A program made the position numbers and the translations under genes. From G963677325 sp963677325 (GTDB lineage: Bacteria > Bacteroidota > Bacteroidia > Bacteroidales > Prolixibacteraceae), in NCBI GenBank assembly GCA_963677325.2, contig CAXXGM010000005.1, positions 62,001-126,000 of the forward strand: a stretch of DNA of 64,000 nt, given 5' to 3'. The notes below the pieces were generated by a model that made no database searches, was not told the DNA's origin, and saw nothing but the letters and a program-made list of their open reading frames with translations. Shown here in pieces: positions 17,098 through 26,864 of this stretch. The first letter of the stretch is position 1, and the number at the start of each line of letters is the position of its first letter.

Positions 17098-18252
17098 TTA
17101 ATTAGCCCGGCTTGCCAAAGCATCAAATTTGTTTTCGTTGAACGGGAACAGATCAAAAAGCTCTCCTGAGTAATAGAATTCGTAAGAGATAGCCCCGAAG
17201 GAATAAGGTTTGTTGTGGATTGTCACCGTCGAGCCGCCTACAACCGGATCAGCTTTAGGCTCGGATACCTCAAAACCGATGTTGTATAGAGTGGCAATGA
17301 TCTCCGGACGCTTGTCGATTGGAAAGCCAGCACGTTCCCACTGCATCTTCATCTGTTTGATGTTAAGAGCAGCATAGAGGTAGGAGTAGAAATGATTCTG
17401 GTAAGAGGTGAGCCTTTTAAAACGCTCCTCTTCGATGGCGTTGGTTTTGAAATCAAGCAGATGCGCAAATTGGGGGCCAAGATAAAAAACAGAGCCGGGA
17501 TCCTTCAGGTTCTTTTCAATGGTAAGAGCTGTCGGAATTTTGATACCCGTAACTCCGAGGGAGAAGGTGGTCTCTACGGAAAGAATCTTCAGCGGACCGA
17601 TCCATTTTTTGTAAGCTTCGCGTGTGGAGTTAAACAACCGGATCTGTTCCCCTACAAGAATGGACACAATCAGGCGGGGCTCTACACCTGTAAGGTTGGC
17701 CACCGAGTCGATGAGGGGTTTGTCCTTTGAGACTGCTTCTTTAAATACCTGCCATTCAGGAATATTCATCCATTCGAACACACTTCCGCTATGAGCTCCG
17801 TTTGATGGTTTTTCTTTGCTTGAATGACCGATCTCCCTGATGTAATCCGGATTGTCCTTCATTTTGAGATTGACAGCCCCCATCATCCTTTTGGCTTCAG
17901 GGAGGTTGTGACTTTTCATGTAAGCATTAAGAATATAGAAAGAATTCGCCGGGTAATATTTGTTTAAAACCACCACATCATGGAAGAACTCTGTTTCCTC
18001 CCTTTTAATGGCGGAAGTGTCAGGGGCCGAGTGATTTCCATATTTCTGGCTGATCTCATGAAAGTAACGGTCATTGTAATCGACGGCTCCCGGATCATTG
18101 GTCAGGTGTAATTTTACGGCAACAAAGGCAGAGGTAAGAAAAAATCCTATCAGTGCGAAAAGAATGGTTAAACCGTAAAGCAGGAATTTCAGCGACTTGC
18201 GGGATGTGCACTTCTTGGCGGAAGGATTCATTAAATTTTTTTTAACTGACAT
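17098..18252 (-). CDS. Membrane-anchored protein of unknown function, lysozyme-like domain suspected
   Basis: 384 residues with a basic N-terminus and one membrane segment (about 24-49); the rest should face the periplasm. The body has SILVGEQIRLFNST, followed by YKKWIGPLKILSVETTFSLGVTGIK and RPEIIATLYNIGF. The acidic residue in VGEQ, the Gly-rich context and the RPEIIATLYN helix recall DUF1402/lytic-transglycosylase-like proteins, but I am not sure. If right, E in VGEQ would be the catalytic acid. The gene stands alone, and no neighbour helps assign it. Confidence 0.55.
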   Translation of the reverse strand: MSVKKNLMNPSAKKCTSRKSLKFLLYGLTILFALIGFFLTSAFVAVKLHLTNDPGAVDYNDRYFHEISQKYGNHSAPDTSAIKREETEFFHDVVVLNKYYPANSFYILNAYMKSHNLPEAKRMMGAVNLKMKDNPDYIREIGHSSKEKPSNGAHSGSVFEWMNIPEWQVFKEAVSKDKPLIDSVANLTGVEPRLIVSILVGEQIRLFNSTREAYKKWIGPLKILSVETTFSLGVTGIKIPTALTIEKNLKDPGSVFYLGPQFAHLLDFKTNAIEEERFKRLTSYQNHFYSYLYAALNIKQMKMQWERAGFPIDKRPEIIATLYNIGFEVSEPKADPVVGGSTVTIHNKPYSFGAISYEFYYSGELFDLFPFNENKFDALASRAN

Positions 18253-18572
18253 TATCTTCTATAAATCAGCTTTGCACGGATTTAAATAAAGGCAAAACAT
18301 AATTTCTAAAACCGGTGCAAATTTAATCAAATGTAGTTCAGGTTGTAATCATAAAAAAATAAAAAAAAAGGATAAAAAAGCTGAGGGGAAGAGTGCAGTT
18401 GTGTCAGACTAAGGTATTTTAGCTTTAATTTAATTTGAGGGATGAAAAACCGGAAATTCACCAGACCATAGACTTTTAATTTTCTATTTTTTTATCAGAT
18501 CGAAGCTTTTCAATAATAATGAATATATTTGTTCAATGATATTACTGTAAATCATTCTAAATAAACGATCAA
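18253..18572. other. Intergenic gap, no gene seen
   Basis: About 320 bp between two divergent genes, AT-rich with a poly-A stretch near 18354-18370. No convincing promoter pair, repeat or RNA was found. It must contain both promoters. Confidence 0.5.
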
Positions 18573-18956
18573 ATGAAATACCCGGGAATTTTTTTAATGT
18601 TTTTCGCTGTCATTTTGCTGTCAATTCCGTCTGCTGGAGCAGGTACAGAACTTAAGAAAATACTTGGTTTATGGGATTTCTCCGCCCCCAATGCGCCCCA
18701 ACAATACCAAAAAGGGACTTTAATGCTTAAAGAGGTTGAACAGAAACTTGTTGGAGTATTTACCGTTGAAGGCCAGGTATTGCCTATTCCAAAGATTGCA
18801 TTTACTGACGATATACTGAACCTTGACTTTGAAGTGGAGAGTACCCCCATTACCCTTAAAATGGTTCTTAAAGACGGAGTGCTTGAAGGGACAACAGAAA
18901 CACCTAATGGTCCTGTTACGGTTACCGCCAGACCCTCGAAAAAAGAAGTTAAATAG
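18573..18956 (+). CDS. Small exported protein of unknown function
   Basis: A 127-residue protein with a signal peptide (hydrophobic 5-21, cleavage after AGA). The mature part is short, beta-rich by appearance, and has LGLWDFSAPNAPQQYQKGTLML and EGTTETPNGPVTVTA. The layout (LLGxWDF.., then alternating hydrophobic strands) is like a small lipocalin-type domain, but no family is recognised. It is convergent with the AraC gene. Confidence 0.6.
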   Translation: MKYPGIFLMFFAVILLSIPSAGAGTELKKILGLWDFSAPNAPQQYQKGTLMLKEVEQKLVGVFTVEGQVLPIPKIAFTDDILNLDFEVESTPITLKMVLKDGVLEGTTETPNGPVTVTARPSKKEVK

Positions 18957-18983
18957 ACTTGACTTCTCCTGATATTCTGGTTG

Positions 18984-19961
18984 TTAGCCCTTGGGATAGA
19001 ATTGCTTTCTGTATTGAGCGGGTGAGTAACTGGTATGCTCTTTAAATTTCCTGGACAGGTGAAACCGGTCACAAAATCCTGATAACCGGGCAATTTCATC
19101 AATTGATTCAGTTGTGTGGTGCAGTAATATGCTGGCTTTTTGAACCCTTTGCTGTCTGATGAATTGTTGAGGCGGCATTCCGATTTCTTCCCTGAAATAG
19201 CGGCCAAATGAATTTACTGCCATGTTTGCTGTTTGTGCAAGATGTTGATTTGTAAGATCTTCTGACAAATGTTCTTCTATCATTCTCAAAACATTTAAGA
19301 TACGCTGGTCGGATATGGTCAGATTCCAGAATTCTTTAGGTATTTGGCTGACTGTTAAGATAATGATCTTGTAAATAATCAGACTGGACTGAACAGTGAT
19401 CTGTTCAAAGTTCTCCTTGAGGTCAGATGTCAAGAGCTCCAGATCCTTTATTATATCATTATTTACATCAAAGGAAATAATCTGAGGAGAGATAAAGTCG
19501 TAAGGCATTCCCAAATTGAAATGGATATAAAGATGCAAGACGACTCCTTCGCGGGTCAAATCAAATTCAGGATTGTCCTTGTCTACACGCCCCCCTTCAA
19601 GACAATATCCGGAGGATGGAATTGTATTCGCTTTCAACCGGCTGGAAAATGCAGTATAGGGAGGGATCAGTATAATGCGATCCGGATTCAACTCGATTAC
19701 TTTGCCATCATAATTAATGATGCCGCCGCTGTTTTTATTCCAGTAAATCCGCCAGTAAGGGAACGACATATCCCGGCTCTCCCAGTTTTTTAACCACCAG
19801 AACCTGCAACACAATAAATTGATATTTAAGCCTGAAAATACCTGGGGAATATTAGAAGGATCGCCTTTTTCCGGAACTTTATAGAATTTCATGTCTGATT
19901 GTTTTAATTCAATACAGCTTGATTTTTCAAAAATGCAAATATTATTCTGATATCGCATCAT
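18984..19961 (-). CDS. AraC-family transcriptional regulator
   Basis: About 325 residues from the ATG pair near 19961; a GTG lies at 19979 and an alternative ATG at 19892 (MKFYKVPEKGDP) that may be the true start. The N-terminal cupin-like sensing domain contains IIPPYTAFSSRL. The C-terminal 100 residues are a double helix-turn-helix (NVLRMIEEHLSEDLTNQHLA, then SIDEIARLSGFCDRFHLSRKFKEHTSYSPAQYRKQF). It is divergent from fucI with 690 bp between, so regulation of the fucose genes is a reasonable inference; the ligand is unknown. Confidence 0.85.
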   Translation of the reverse strand: MMRYQNNICIFEKSSCIELKQSDMKFYKVPEKGDPSNIPQVFSGLNINLLCCRFWWLKNWESRDMSFPYWRIYWNKNSGGIINYDGKVIELNPDRIILIPPYTAFSSRLKANTIPSSGYCLEGGRVDKDNPEFDLTREGVVLHLYIHFNLGMPYDFISPQIISFDVNNDIIKDLELLTSDLKENFEQITVQSSLIIYKIIILTVSQIPKEFWNLTISDQRILNVLRMIEEHLSEDLTNQHLAQTANMAVNSFGRYFREEIGMPPQQFIRQQRVQKASILLHHTTESIDEIARLSGFCDRFHLSRKFKEHTSYSPAQYRKQFYPKG

Positions 19962-20233
19962 TTTGGTTTGTCTGTACACAAATAATTATCCTGTTTTTAT
20001 ATTAATTACTCTGTTTTTTAAGTCTGATTGGTAAATACTATTTTTATTAAATGTCTAAGATTGTTATTTTTATAAATGTAAGTTTTCGTAAATAGACAGT
20101 TTGTGTTTGGATTGAGATGTTTGATTTATGCATAAAATGGATTTTTTAATGCATAGTAAATACTATTTAGTCAATCTATTTTTGAATGGGAAATTTAATA
20201 AATTCATTAGTGATAGGGAAAGCAGTAATTCTT

Positions 20234-20488
20234 AGAGACTGTTTAAATTTAGTTCTTTTTAGATTTTAAGTAGTTCAACCCCTTCGGGGTTGAGGTCTTA
20301 TATGTCACATTTTCCGTGGGTTACCCCCACGGTTATTCATATTAAACCCTTTCAGGGTATAAAGCAAATTTAAGTCCGAAGGACTTGAATTTGAATAACC
20401 TCCGGTGTAACCGGAGGCACTGAAATACATACAATACAGAACCCCGAAGTGGGTTCAACTTTGTTAAAAAGAAATTTAAACAGTTTCT
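20234..20488. mobile_element. 255-bp inverted-repeat element with six hairpins (MITE- or REP-like)
   Basis: The ends are AGAGACTGTTTAAATTT (20234-20250) and its near complement at 20472-20488 (16 of 17 match). Inside are six consecutive hairpins: 20275-20293 (stem TCAACCCC), 20314-20332 (CCGTGGG), 20346-20358 (ACCCT), 20365-20393 (13 bp with one mismatch), 20399-20417 (CCTCCGG) and 20439-20456 (GAACCC). No ORF is present. It looks like a non-autonomous mobile element built from repeat-hairpin modules, in the 690-bp AraC-fucI gap. The flanks show no further gene. Confidence 0.6.
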
Positions 20489-20651
20489 TATTTAAAGGTG
20501 TAAAATTTATTTTATACATAAATGAAACGACCATGAGAAAATCTTTCTCACAAAGGAGCATGAATATTGGAGAGTTCCTTCTGGCCATTAAAATACAAAT
20601 TATGAACAGATGAATATAATATTTATAAACCATTAAATTAAATCTATTGTA

Positions 20652-22433
20652 ATGAATAACAGATTAATAGGTAGATTGCCCAAGGTAGGGATCCGTCCGG
20701 TAATTGATGGCAGGGAACGAGGAGTCAGAGAATCACTCGAAGAACAAACCATGACCATGGCTAAAGCCGCAGCCGCTTTAATCGAGAAAACCTTACGTTT
20801 TCCGGGTGGTGAGAAGGTTGAGTGCGTGATATCTGATACAACCATCGGTGGAGTAGCCGATGCTGCCTCGTGTGCAGATAAATTCAACAGAGAAGGTGTG
20901 GGCGTTTCGTTAACAGTCACCCCTTGTTGGTGTTACGGTACCGAAGTAATGGATACTGACCCCCTCATTCCGAAAGCTGTTTGGGGTTTTAATGGAACCG
21001 AGCGTCCGGGTGCCGTCTACCTGGCGGCGGCGCTTGCCGGATATTCCCAGAAAGGAATTCCTGCCTTTGGAATTTATGGTCATGATGTTCAGGATTCAAC
21101 TGACACCAGTATTCCTAATGATGTTCAGGAGAAGATTATCCGGTTCGTGAGAGCAGCCTTGGCCTTCGCACAAATGAAAGGGAAATCTTATTTGTCTATT
21201 GGTTATTCTTCTATGGGTATCGCCGGTTCGATGGTTAATCCTGATTTCTTCCAGGAATATTTGGGAATTCGCACTGAATTCGTTGATTCGGTCGAGTTTT
21301 TGCGCAGAATGGAACAAGAGATCTACGATAAAGTGGAATTTAAAAAGGCAATGGATTGGACTAAAGCTAATTGTAAAGAGGGAACTGACCTGAACGCCAT
21401 CGAAAGCCAATCAGATCGTAAACGAAAAGATTGGGAATGGGAAATTGTTGTGAAGATGACTTTGATTGCCCGTGATTTAATGATTGGTAATCCCAAACTT
21501 AAAGAAATGGGGTTTGGGGAAGAAGCAAAAGGCCGGAACGCCATTTTAGGAGGTTTCCAGGGTCAGCGTCAATGGACAGACTTTTATCCAAATGCTGATT
21601 TTACTGAAGCGATATTGAATTCATCGTTCGATTGGAACGGAGTTCGTGAGGCATTTGTTTTCGCCACCGAGAATGACAGTTTGAATGGCGTTTCAATGTT
21701 GTTTGGCCATTTGCTGACCAGTACAGCGCAGATTTTCTCGGATGTCCGCACTTATTGGAGTCCAGATGCAGTAAAACGGGTAACCGGTAAACAATTGACA
21801 GGTAAAGCGAGTGGAGGAGTTATACACCTAATTAATTCAGGTTCAACTGCATTAGACGCGACAGCCAAACAAAAAGATTCTGAAGGGAATCCGGTAATGA
21901 AACCCTTTTGGAAAATTACGCAGAAAGATATGCAGTCGTGCCTTGATCATACCAAGTGGCCAACTGCAAATAAAGGCTATTTCAGAGGTGGGGGTTATTC
22001 ATCCTTGTTCAGAACTGCCGGCGAAATGTCTGTTACCATGTCGCGTATCAATCTGGTAAAAGGGTTAGGTCCTGTATTACAAATTGCAGAGGGCTGGACG
22101 GTTGAACTTCCGGAAGATGTTCACGAAATTCTTGATAAACGTACCGATCCAACATGGCCAACAACCTGGTTCGTTCCACGGTTGGCCGATAACGATGCAT
22201 TTAAAGATGTTTATAGTGTGATGGCAAACTGGGGAGCTAATCATGGGGCCATTTCCTATGGACACATTGGCGCTGACCTGATTACCCTGGCCTCTATCCT
22301 TCGTATTCCGGTATGCATGCACAATGTGAGCGACGATAAAATTTTCAGGCCAAGTGCATGGTCAGCATTTGGGACTGAGAAAGAAGGCGCCGATTACCGT
22401 GCCTGTGCAACATACGGACCACTTTACAAATAG
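20652..22433 (+). CDS. fucI: L-fucose isomerase
   Basis: A 593-residue cytosolic Mn-dependent aldose-ketose isomerase (L-fucose to L-fuculose, also D-arabinose). The metal ligands are visible: E340 in FATENDSLNG, D364 in FSDVRTYW and H531 in ANHGAISYG, which align with E. coli E337, D361 and H528. Length is that of the intact family. It is the first gene of the fucose cluster, followed by fucK and a frameshifted fucP. No L-fuculose-1-phosphate aldolase (fucA) is in the window. Confidence 0.97.
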   Translation: MNNRLIGRLPKVGIRPVIDGRERGVRESLEEQTMTMAKAAAALIEKTLRFPGGEKVECVISDTTIGGVADAASCADKFNREGVGVSLTVTPCWCYGTEVMDTDPLIPKAVWGFNGTERPGAVYLAAALAGYSQKGIPAFGIYGHDVQDSTDTSIPNDVQEKIIRFVRAALAFAQMKGKSYLSIGYSSMGIAGSMVNPDFFQEYLGIRTEFVDSVEFLRRMEQEIYDKVEFKKAMDWTKANCKEGTDLNAIESQSDRKRKDWEWEIVVKMTLIARDLMIGNPKLKEMGFGEEAKGRNAILGGFQGQRQWTDFYPNADFTEAILNSSFDWNGVREAFVFATENDSLNGVSMLFGHLLTSTAQIFSDVRTYWSPDAVKRVTGKQLTGKASGGVIHLINSGSTALDATAKQKDSEGNPVMKPFWKITQKDMQSCLDHTKWPTANKGYFRGGGYSSLFRTAGEMSVTMSRINLVKGLGPVLQIAEGWTVELPEDVHEILDKRTDPTWPTTWFVPRLADNDAFKDVYSVMANWGANHGAISYGHIGADLITLASILRIPVCMHNVSDDKIFRPSAWSAFGTEKEGADYRACATYGPLYK

Positions 22434-22443
22434 GACAAATTGA

Positions 22444-22655
22444 AAAGGTCATTAATAGTCATTAATAGTCATTAATAGTCAATAATAGTCATTAAAGGTC
22501 ATTAATGGTCATTGAAAAAGGTCGTTGAAAAGTTCATTAATGATCATTGAAAAAACAAAAATGACATGAAATAAATGACAGCGAAGAAAATGACATGAAA
22601 TAAATGACAGTGAAGCTTAATGACAGTGAAGCTTAATGACTCGAAGTAAATGATA
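22444..22655. repeat. Tandem GTCATTAATA-type repeats with inverted arm
   Basis: The left half repeats (A)GTCATTAATA about six times with drift. The right half repeats AATGACATGAAATAA and AATGACAGTGAAGCTT (each about twice). TGTCATTA/TAATGACA are complementary, so the two halves can pair. It occupies the whole 227-bp gap between fucI and fucK. Confidence 0.7.
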
Positions 22656-22660
22656 TTTAG

Positions 22661-24127
22661 ATGAAACGAGAGGAAATAGTCCTTGTTTTTGACTGTGGCG
22701 CCACCAATGTTCGGGTAATCGCTATCGACACCTATGGAACAATAATCGCCGGAAAATCATTCCCTAACAATACCAATCCTGACCCTTATTACCCGGGAGG
22801 GATTATCTGGGATGTTGAAGAGATTTGGCGAAAACTGTGCAGCGCCTCACTTCAGGTTACGAATCAGATAGACACTGAGAGCATTGTTGGTGTAACTGTT
22901 ACCACTTTTGGTGTAGATGGCGCTTTGTTCGACAAGAACGGTAAAATGCTCTATCCGGTTATTTCGTGGCAATGCCCCCGTACAAATCCGATCATGGCTG
23001 ATATCGGACGTTATATTTCGATGGACGATCTTTATAGCACCAGTGGGATATATCCATATAATTTCAATACGATCAATAAGTTTGTCTGGTACAAGGAGAA
23101 CCGTCCCGAACTATTGGAACAAGCCTCTGATTTTCTGTTTTTACCTTCTATCCTGATAAAGAAGTTATCCGGGAAAATAATCAATGATGTTTCAATGGCC
23201 GGGACTTCCATGATGACGGATATAAAAACACGTCGTTTTTCAAATAAGATCCTGGATAAAATCGGGATTGATCCGTCACTTTTTGCCAATTTGGGCGAAC
23301 CAGGGCAACAGGTTGGCGAGGTAAATAATGCAGGTTCAGCGCAGACAGGAATACCGGTCAATGCGCCGGTTTGTCTTGCAGGCCATGATACAGAATTTGC
23401 GATTTTCGGTTCAGGCGCCGGAGTTAATGAGCCGGTTCTTAGTTCGGGAACATGGGAAATACTGATGACCAGAAGCCGGCAGGCCTCAACGACCAGAGAA
23501 CAATTTGATCTCGCCATTACGACTGAACTGGATGCCGTTCCCGGTATTTACGATATCGGCATGAACTGGATTGGTTCCGGTTTGCTCGAATGGTGCAGTA
23601 ACAACCTTTTCAGCGAGTTAAACGGAGATCATAAGTATGAAACAATGATTCTCGGCGCTGAGAAGGTTCTTTCTGGTTCAAATGGGGTTTATGTCAGTCC
23701 TGCATTTTACAGGGAATCTGCATTAGGGAAAGCTGGTGCTATCGGGGGATTGGTTTTAGGTTCGACACGTTACGAGATTTATCGCTCCATGCTTGAAGCC
23801 TTGTCATACAGGTTGAAAGATGGCATTATAGCTCTGCAGAAGTCCGGTCGTTTTAGTACTGCGGCACTCAGGGTTGTGGGAGGCGGATCAAAGAACCGGC
23901 TTTGGAACCAGATCAGGGCTGATGTTTGCGGGATTCCGGTACAATTAATTAATCAAAAAGAAACCACTGTTTTAGGTGCAGCCATGTTTACATTTGCAGG
24001 TGTCGGAGTTTTCAATTCTGTAGAATCAGCACGTCAAAATATTGACTATCGTCCTGTAGTGATTGAGCCGTCTGAAAATACTGCCATATATCAACATCTT
24101 TATCAAGAGTATAAATCTAAACAATAG
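22661..24127 (+). CDS. fucK: FGGY-family carbohydrate kinase, L-fuculokinase
   Basis: A 488-residue kinase that phosphorylates L-fuculose to L-fuculose-1-phosphate. The phosphate-1 motif is VFDCGATNVRVIAID and the C-terminal FGGY-type signature is RVVGGGSKNRLWNQIRADV. The sequence GHDTEFAIFGSGA fits the nucleotide pocket. Position between fucI and fucP supports FucK over a rhamnulokinase-like FGGY kinase. The 227-bp gap to fucI is filled with repeats. Confidence 0.9.
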   Translation: MKREEIVLVFDCGATNVRVIAIDTYGTIIAGKSFPNNTNPDPYYPGGIIWDVEEIWRKLCSASLQVTNQIDTESIVGVTVTTFGVDGALFDKNGKMLYPVISWQCPRTNPIMADIGRYISMDDLYSTSGIYPYNFNTINKFVWYKENRPELLEQASDFLFLPSILIKKLSGKIINDVSMAGTSMMTDIKTRRFSNKILDKIGIDPSLFANLGEPGQQVGEVNNAGSAQTGIPVNAPVCLAGHDTEFAIFGSGAGVNEPVLSSGTWEILMTRSRQASTTREQFDLAITTELDAVPGIYDIGMNWIGSGLLEWCSNNLFSELNGDHKYETMILGAEKVLSGSNGVYVSPAFYRESALGKAGAIGGLVLGSTRYEIYRSMLEALSYRLKDGIIALQKSGRFSTAALRVVGGGSKNRLWNQIRADVCGIPVQLINQKETTVLGAAMFTFAGVGVFNSVESARQNIDYRPVVIEPSENTAIYQHLYQEYKSKQ

Positions 24128-24187
24128 AAAAACTGCCTGAATTCAGGATGTTATGTTGAAAGATATCCACTATTGAAAATATATTAC

Positions 24188-25547
24188 ATGAAGAAAAGCA
24201 TTTCATTATTCAAAAGTGATAACGGAAAATCGTATCTGATTCCATTTATTCTTGTGACAACCCTCTTTTTTCTTTGGGGATTTGCGCATAGCCTGCTGGA
24301 TGTTCTCAATAAACATTTCCAGGATATTCTGCATGTATCCAAGGCTCAGTCCGGGCTCGTACAAGCGGCAGTTTACGGGGGCTATTTTCTGATGGCCATT
24401 CCGGCGGGGATATTAATGAAGCGTTACGGGTACAAAAAAGGAATTATTTTTTGGATTGCTGCTTTATGCGACAGGGGCGTTGCTTTTTTACCCCGCCGTT
24501 CACATTAAGACCTTTTGGGCATTTCTTATAGCACTGTTTATAATCGCATTGGGACTTACTTGTCTTGAAACTGCGGCAAATCCTTATTCATCAGTGTTGG
24601 GGCCTAAAGAATCCTCAGCACAAAGGCTTAATCTTTCACAGTCTTTTAATGGATTGGGCTGGATATTAGGTCCTTTGGTTGGCAGCTTGATCATTTTTGG
24701 GGGCAATGGATATGATTCCGCGGTTGACCCGTTTGCTTCTCTGGCTATTCCTTATATCGCAATAGGTATTGTAGTTTTAATCATTGCTGTTTTTTTTGTT
24801 TATACCAAACTTCCTGAGATTAACGAAGCTCAGGCCGAACATGTTGAATTTACAGAGGATGAAGAAAAGGATGCCGCTGTAGACTATAAATCCCTTTTGC
24901 ATTACCGTCATTTTGTATGGGCTGTAGTGGCCTTGTTTTTTTATGTAGCTGCCCAGACCGGGGTCAATAGTTTTTTTATCAACTATGTCTTTGATATTTT
25001 TAAAGGAATGGAAAACGGTTCTGTCGCAGGAAAAGGATTTTTGGTTGGATTACTGAAACTGATCGGAAATACTTCCACTTTAGACGATCAATTGTATAAG
25101 ACCGCTGCGGGTATCATCCTGTCAATCGGAGGGATGGGGTTGTTCACGATAGGAAGGTTTGTAGGAAGTTTCCTGATGGGCTGGTTTAAGCCCAATCGTC
25201 TGTTGGTTGTTTATTCTGCCGTTTGTATAGTTCTTACTTCCTTAGTAATAGCAGGTGCGGGAGCATATGCTATTTTGGCCCTTTGCCTGATTTATTTCTT
25301 TATGAGCATTATGTTTCCCACTATCTTTGCCTTGGGATTACGCGATCTGGGAAGTCATACCAAACGTGCCTCCTCATTTCTGGTCATGTCCATTGTAGGA
25401 GGTGCTGTATGCCCTGCCTTGATGGGATATATTGCGGATATCAGTTCGATGAGTATTGGCTTTACTGTTCCGTTGGTTTGCTTCTCTTTTGTTCTCTTTT
25501 TTGGTTTGAAGGGATATAAAACAGAAACTAAAAAAATCAGATTGTAG
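24188..25547 (+). pseudogene. fucP: L-fucose:H+ symporter FucP, frameshifted
   Basis: The first frame (24188-24508) encodes the family N-terminus (PFILVTTLFFLWGFAHSLLDVLN, then AGILMKRYGYKKGIIF). It then runs out into 18 unrelated residues. From about 24450 a second frame continues the symporter exactly (GLLLYATGALLFYPAV) to 25547. The break is in a run of six T (24447-24452); with five T the frame is continuous and gives about 452 residues, the usual FucP size with 12 membrane segments. It is either a real lesion, a phase-variable homopolymer or an assembly error. The neighbours fucI and fucK are intact. Confidence 0.88.
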
Positions 25548-25568
25548 GATATATTTTATCCTGAAGGG

Positions 25569-26864
25569 TTAGTCTGTCTTAACTTTTATCAGATTGACTT
25601 CTACAATATTCCGGGTTTCCGATTTGTTAATCATGTATGTAATTGCCTCAGGGGCGCTGCCAGTGTATATACCGTTAATAAATTGACAATTCGCTGCAGG
25701 CGCTTCCACTAAAATGAGTGATTTGCCATCCCCGATAAGATTGGTGGCATAAATATTATTTATCTTTCCGGGGATAGAGGCTTGACCATACCCTTTTCCA
25801 CCAACAAGTATGGTGTAGGGACTTCCTCCATATGGCGGTGGGGTGTCTGGCCTTGCTTTGGTCATAATCCCGTTGATGTATACGTGATGAATACTTGCAT
25901 TGTCACTGGCCCGGATAGCTACCCCTGTATAGTTTGTTTGGCAGTTGGTGATAAATATTTGTTCCGTATCATCGTTTGAATCTTTCCATTCAGTTGAAGT
26001 TACCTGGTAGGAGTTTATATCGCCGTTGGTATGGTAAAAAGGAGCGGCATCAAGACTTGAAAGTGCGATCAAATCATCCCCGTTTATACCTGTGATATTG
26101 TTTATCCGAAAGTATTTGCAGCCATGTCTCAAGTTGATGCCATCCTTGTTATAGACCCTTTTCTCAATACCGTCGACAAGAATGGATTCCGGGTTGTTTA
26201 TTCTCAAATCCGATAGATAGGCGTTTCGCGCCCTTTCGAAGCTGATAGCCCACGCATGTGAATTTTCAATCTTTATGTTCTTTAAATCAAATCCATCCAC
26301 ATAGGCCATCTGGATGAGATTGTTGCGCCAATCACCTTTTTGCTTCATCCCGTCTTTGCCTGCATCACTTCCGTAGCTCACTCTTCCTTTCCCGGGGGAC
26401 AAGGTGAGCGTTCTGTAAGCATCACCCGTTGACCGGGGGTTATCAGCTCCTTTCAATAATACCTCTCCAAGCCCTACTATACTGATGTTGTGATTCCATA
26501 CTGGATTAGTGATTCCCACACCCACGTTGTCGCTTCTGAACATATTGTCCCTGCAGTGGTCAGAAAGCTGGATCACACAATTATCAAGGATCAGGGTCAT
26601 ATTGGAAGGTATTACGATCGCGCTGTCTATCTTCCAATAATTGGTTCCATTGGAATTACGCTTTGGGATTACAATTTTATGGGTTGTCCCTTTAGCTGCA
26701 TTAATGGCTGCCTGTATGCGCACAATGTCGCTGCCCGTAAAGTTATTCGGAGTGATATCATTCGTGGACCAGGCAGTGCTATTTACTCTGATAGCCCGCT
26801 GTGCTATTGATAGTTGACAATAAGATAAAAAACAGAAGAGGCAGAATAAACTAACAATTTTCAT
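25569..26864 (-). CDS. Exported right-handed beta-helix protein, GH28/pectate-lyase-like
   Basis: 431 residues with a signal peptide (AQ|R near 22). The body is a parallel beta-helix; typical turns are DLKNIKIENSHAWAISFE, NKDGINLRHGCKYF and GINGDDLIAL. The N-x-D and GDD stretches match the catalytic Asp positions of GH28 polygalacturonases, but the usual G-H-G motif is not obvious. Substrate is unknown; exported glycan-active proteins of this type often sit near sugar-uptake genes. It is convergent with fucP, 21 bp apart. Confidence 0.78.
   Translation of the reverse strand: MKIVSLFCLFCFLSYCQLSIAQRAIRVNSTAWSTNDITPNNFTGSDIVRIQAAINAAKGTTHKIVIPKRNSNGTNYWKIDSAIVIPSNMTLILDNCVIQLSDHCRDNMFRSDNVGVGITNPVWNHNISIVGLGEVLLKGADNPRSTGDAYRTLTLSPGKGRVSYGSDAGKDGMKQKGDWRNNLIQMAYVDGFDLKNIKIENSHAWAISFERARNAYLSDLRINNPESILVDGIEKRVYNKDGINLRHGCKYFRINNITGINGDDLIALSSLDAAPFYHTNGDINSYQVTSTEWKDSNDDTEQIFITNCQTNYTGVAIRASDNASIHHVYINGIMTKARPDTPPPYGGSPYTILVGGKGYGQASIPGKINNIYATNLIGDGKSLILVEAPAANCQFINGIYTGSAPEAITYMINKSETRNIVEVNLIKVKTD

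Noticed and set aside
24456..25547. Separate transporter gene
   Set aside because: It lacks the first membrane segments and continues the FucP frame broken at 24447-24452.
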